This document shows positions 62,586-64,000 of a DNA stretch of 64,000 nucleotides, in pieces. The notes below the pieces were generated by a model. The model saw nothing but the letters and a program-made list of their open reading frames with translations, ran no database searches and was not told the origin of the DNA. The first letter of the stretch is position 1. Each line of letters begins with the position of its first letter. The stretch is from an uncultured Eubacteriales bacterium (lineage in GTDB: Bacteria > Bacillota > Clostridia > TANB77 > CAG-508). The translations under genes were made by a program, and so were the position numbers. The stretch covers positions 186,001 through 250,000 of the forward strand of contig CASEIV010000002.1 in the NCBI GenBank assembly GCA_949288175.1, written 5' to 3'.

Positions 62586-63173
62586 CTAAATTGCCTCTTT
62601 CTTCTTTTTCGTACACATTTCTATACATTCCATAATATATTCTCTTTTTTTCTCTCTATTATATTTTCTTAATTTTCCCTTATAAACAACTGTATAATTT
62701 TTTATATCTTTAAAATTTTGTGGTCTTACAATTATTGGCAAATCAGTTGATATATCTCCTGATTCTAAAATATATTTTACAAATTCAGCACAATAAAAAG
62801 AATGTTTTGGTTGAATTTTCTTATGAAATCCTACAGCCAATAATCCTAGTATATTAAAATAATATTCTGCTTTATGTTCTTCTATTCTTTTGATTTCATT
62901 TTTTATCATGATATATTGTTCTTGTGTTATATCTAAAGAATAAATAAATGCCTCTGTTTTCTTAAATCTCTTAAAAGTTCCTATATGAATTCCTTCTTTT
63001 ACAAATCCACCCCAAAAAGGATTATATGGATGTAATCTTCCAAAACTATACATTTGATTCAAATCCTCATCTAATGCAATTGAAACATGTGTAAATTCAT
63101 CTTTCGTCCATTTTCTAATAATCTTTGAAAGTAGTGTTCCTGTGTGTGTTAAAATAATATATATCTTTTTCAT
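62586..63173 (-). CDS. Permuted NlpC/P60-like (YiiX/YaeF) enzyme
   Basis: 195 residues, no signal peptide. KDEFTHVSIALDEDLNQMYS carries the conserved His of the C92/YiiX fold, and SFYCAEFVKYILES the catalytic Cys; the strand-helix order between them is the permuted one. The name-giving activity is amidase/peptidase, with phospholipid or peptide substrates reported in relatives. The tail is very basic (KLRKYNREKKREY). AAAGGAG before the ATG. Confidence 0.75.
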   Translation of the reverse strand: MKKIYIILTHTGTLLSKIIRKWTKDEFTHVSIALDEDLNQMYSFGRLHPYNPFWGGFVKEGIHIGTFKRFKKTEAFIYSLDITQEQYIMIKNEIKRIEEHKAEYYFNILGLLAVGFHKKIQPKHSFYCAEFVKYILESGDISTDLPIIVRPQNFKDIKNYTVVYKGKLRKYNREKKREYIMECIEMCTKKKKEAI

Positions 63174-63334
63174 GGCATTTCTCCTTTATTCTATCTGACA
63201 TCAGTATATCATGTTTTTTATAATATGTATCTAGTTTTGTATAAATTTTATGTATAAATATCTACTTTTTACATATACTATCATTACATTTAATTTTATA
63301 TATTAAATGCAGTTATTTCGTTTTAAGACGTTTT

Positions 63335-63358
63335 AAGACCTCTTTTAGAAGAGGTCTT
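63335..63358. terminator. 10-bp hairpin at the end of the copper ATPase gene
   Basis: AAGACCTCTT with AAGAGGTCTT around TTAG. On the - strand no good T run follows, so it may pause or protect the end rather than terminate strongly. A TTTTAAGACG repeat is adjacent. Confidence 0.5.
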
Positions 63359-63363
63359 ATCTT

Positions 63364-64000
63364 TTATATTTTCTTTAATCTTAAACTATTTAATGTAACT
63401 GTTACACTACTAATGGTCATACTAAAAGCTGCAAACATAGGGTTCATAGTTATACCTAATGGAATTAATACACCTGCTGCGATTGGTATCATACAGATAT
63501 TATAGAAAAATGCCCAGAATAAATTTTGTTTAATAATACGCATTGTTTTTTTACTAATTTGTATGAAATCATTAATTTTATCTAAATTATCCTTCATTAA
63601 AACCACATCACTACTATCCATAGCAATATCTGTACCGCTTCCAACAGAAACACCAATATCAGCTTTTACTAAACTAATACTGTCATTAATGCCATCTCCA
63701 CACATCATAACCAATCCATTTTCTTTGAGTTTTGTGATTTCTTCTGCCTTTTGTTTTGGGACAACACCTGCAACCACTTTTTCAATTCCAATTGTTTCGC
63801 CAATCGCTTTTGCTGTTTTTTCATTATCTCCTGTTAGCATAACTGTTGATATATTTTGTTGTTTTAGTTTATCAATCACTTCTTTTGCATTTTCTTTTAT
63901 AATATCTTTTACTCCAATTAAAGCCATTAAAGTCTGCTCTTTTGCTACAAATAAGATACTATTTCCATCATTTTCTAATATTTCATCATCATTGATTTCA
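63364..64000 (-). CDS. copA: Copper-type P1B ATPase, C-terminal part (gene runs off the window)
   Basis: The visible 211 residues start inside the gene. VMLTGDNEKTAKAIGETIG (nucleotide domain), VMMCGDGINDSISLVKADIG (hinge GDGxND) and SGTDIAMDSSDVVLMKDNL are P-type ATPase landmarks, and the end has AFFYNICMIPIAAG and FSMTISSVTVTLNSLRLKKI, the last two helices with the N/M-SS signature of Cu+ pumps. The usual 'GINDAPAL' is changed to GINDSISL. Exports Cu+ (or Ag+) from the cytoplasm. Confidence 0.93.
   Translation of the reverse strand, partial: EINDDEILENDGNSILFVAKEQTLMALIGVKDIIKENAKEVIDKLKQQNISTVMLTGDNEKTAKAIGETIGIEKVVAGVVPKQKAEEITKLKENGLVMMCGDGINDSISLVKADIGVSVGSGTDIAMDSSDVVLMKDNLDKINDFIQISKKTMRIIKQNLFWAFFYNICMIPIAAGVLIPLGITMNPMFAAFSMTISSVTVTLNSLRLKKI

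Noticed and set aside
1..64000. tRNA, rRNA or CRISPR arrays
   Set aside because: No cloverleaf-like or regularly spaced repeat-spacer structures noticed on reading; the repeats present are inverted, not direct with spacers.

Overview
The window is very AT-rich, and it looks like chromosomal DNA from a spore-forming low-G+C Gram-positive bacterium, most likely an uncultured gut member of the Clostridia. The evidence is the yabP-yabQ-divIC sporulation/division trio, AGGAGG-type ribosome sites, a prfB gene with a programmed UGA frameshift (so UGA is a stop codon), class A PBP with a Thr/Asn-rich tail, rho, secA, smpB, and an ECF sigma/anti-sigma pair. I see no rRNA, tRNA, CRISPR array, prophage or intact insertion sequence.

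Layout. 1-11 kb is housekeeping on the + strand: secA, a large unknown protein, prfB, a short aspartokinase, yabP, yabQ, a divIC-like gene and rho, each unit closed by a clear hairpin terminator. 10.9-12.25 kb is an unusually AT-rich gene desert with a repeated CTTAAAA(T/A)CGATT motif and a hairpin RNA candidate. 12.25-15.1 kb holds four small membrane or PH-like proteins on the - strand, one of them DUF2207-like.

15.1-38.75 kb is a surface-fibre island. It encodes three intact SipW-type (S26B) signal peptidases, two signal-peptidase-like proteins that have lost both catalytic residues, seven small exported proteins of the TasA/camelysin type or resembling it, and a giant YGGG-repeat surface protein of about 2730 residues interrupted by one frameshift. 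It also carries a membrane-anchored McrB-like AAA+ ATPase beside a DUF2357-like partner with no visible nuclease. The likely logic is that SipW enzymes release the small subunits, which polymerise outside the cell, while the AAA+ pair and the dead peptidases play an unknown assembly or control role.

Most units in the island are separated by one member of a family of roughly 120-230-nt nested inverted repeats. Each has a perfect or near-perfect outer stem of 25-49 bp whose sequence differs from copy to copy, an inner stem, and in the best copies a conserved core (ACGAATGTGATTGGAG on the 5' side, AGCCGAGGA on the 3' side). I count four clear copies, one more distant, one lacking the core and one decayed. 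This is the strongest candidate here for something undescribed.

38.9-64 kb is mixed: PBP1A, a Xer recombinase, NnrD, an ECF sigma factor with an anti-sigma that carries an FtsX-like outer domain, Sua5, two small surface proteins, SmpB, class II aldolase, a DUF1540 protein, peroxiredoxin, a membrane zincin, HAD phosphatases, a VanY-like peptidase, an S66 peptidase, an acetyltransferase and the end of a copper P-type ATPase. At 60.6-60.8 kb a promoter drives a four-helix leader RNA with a mutually exclusive terminator, upstream of a truncated methyltransferase; this looks like a riboswitch-type attenuator of a class I cannot name. All product names come from reading motifs by eye, without database searches.
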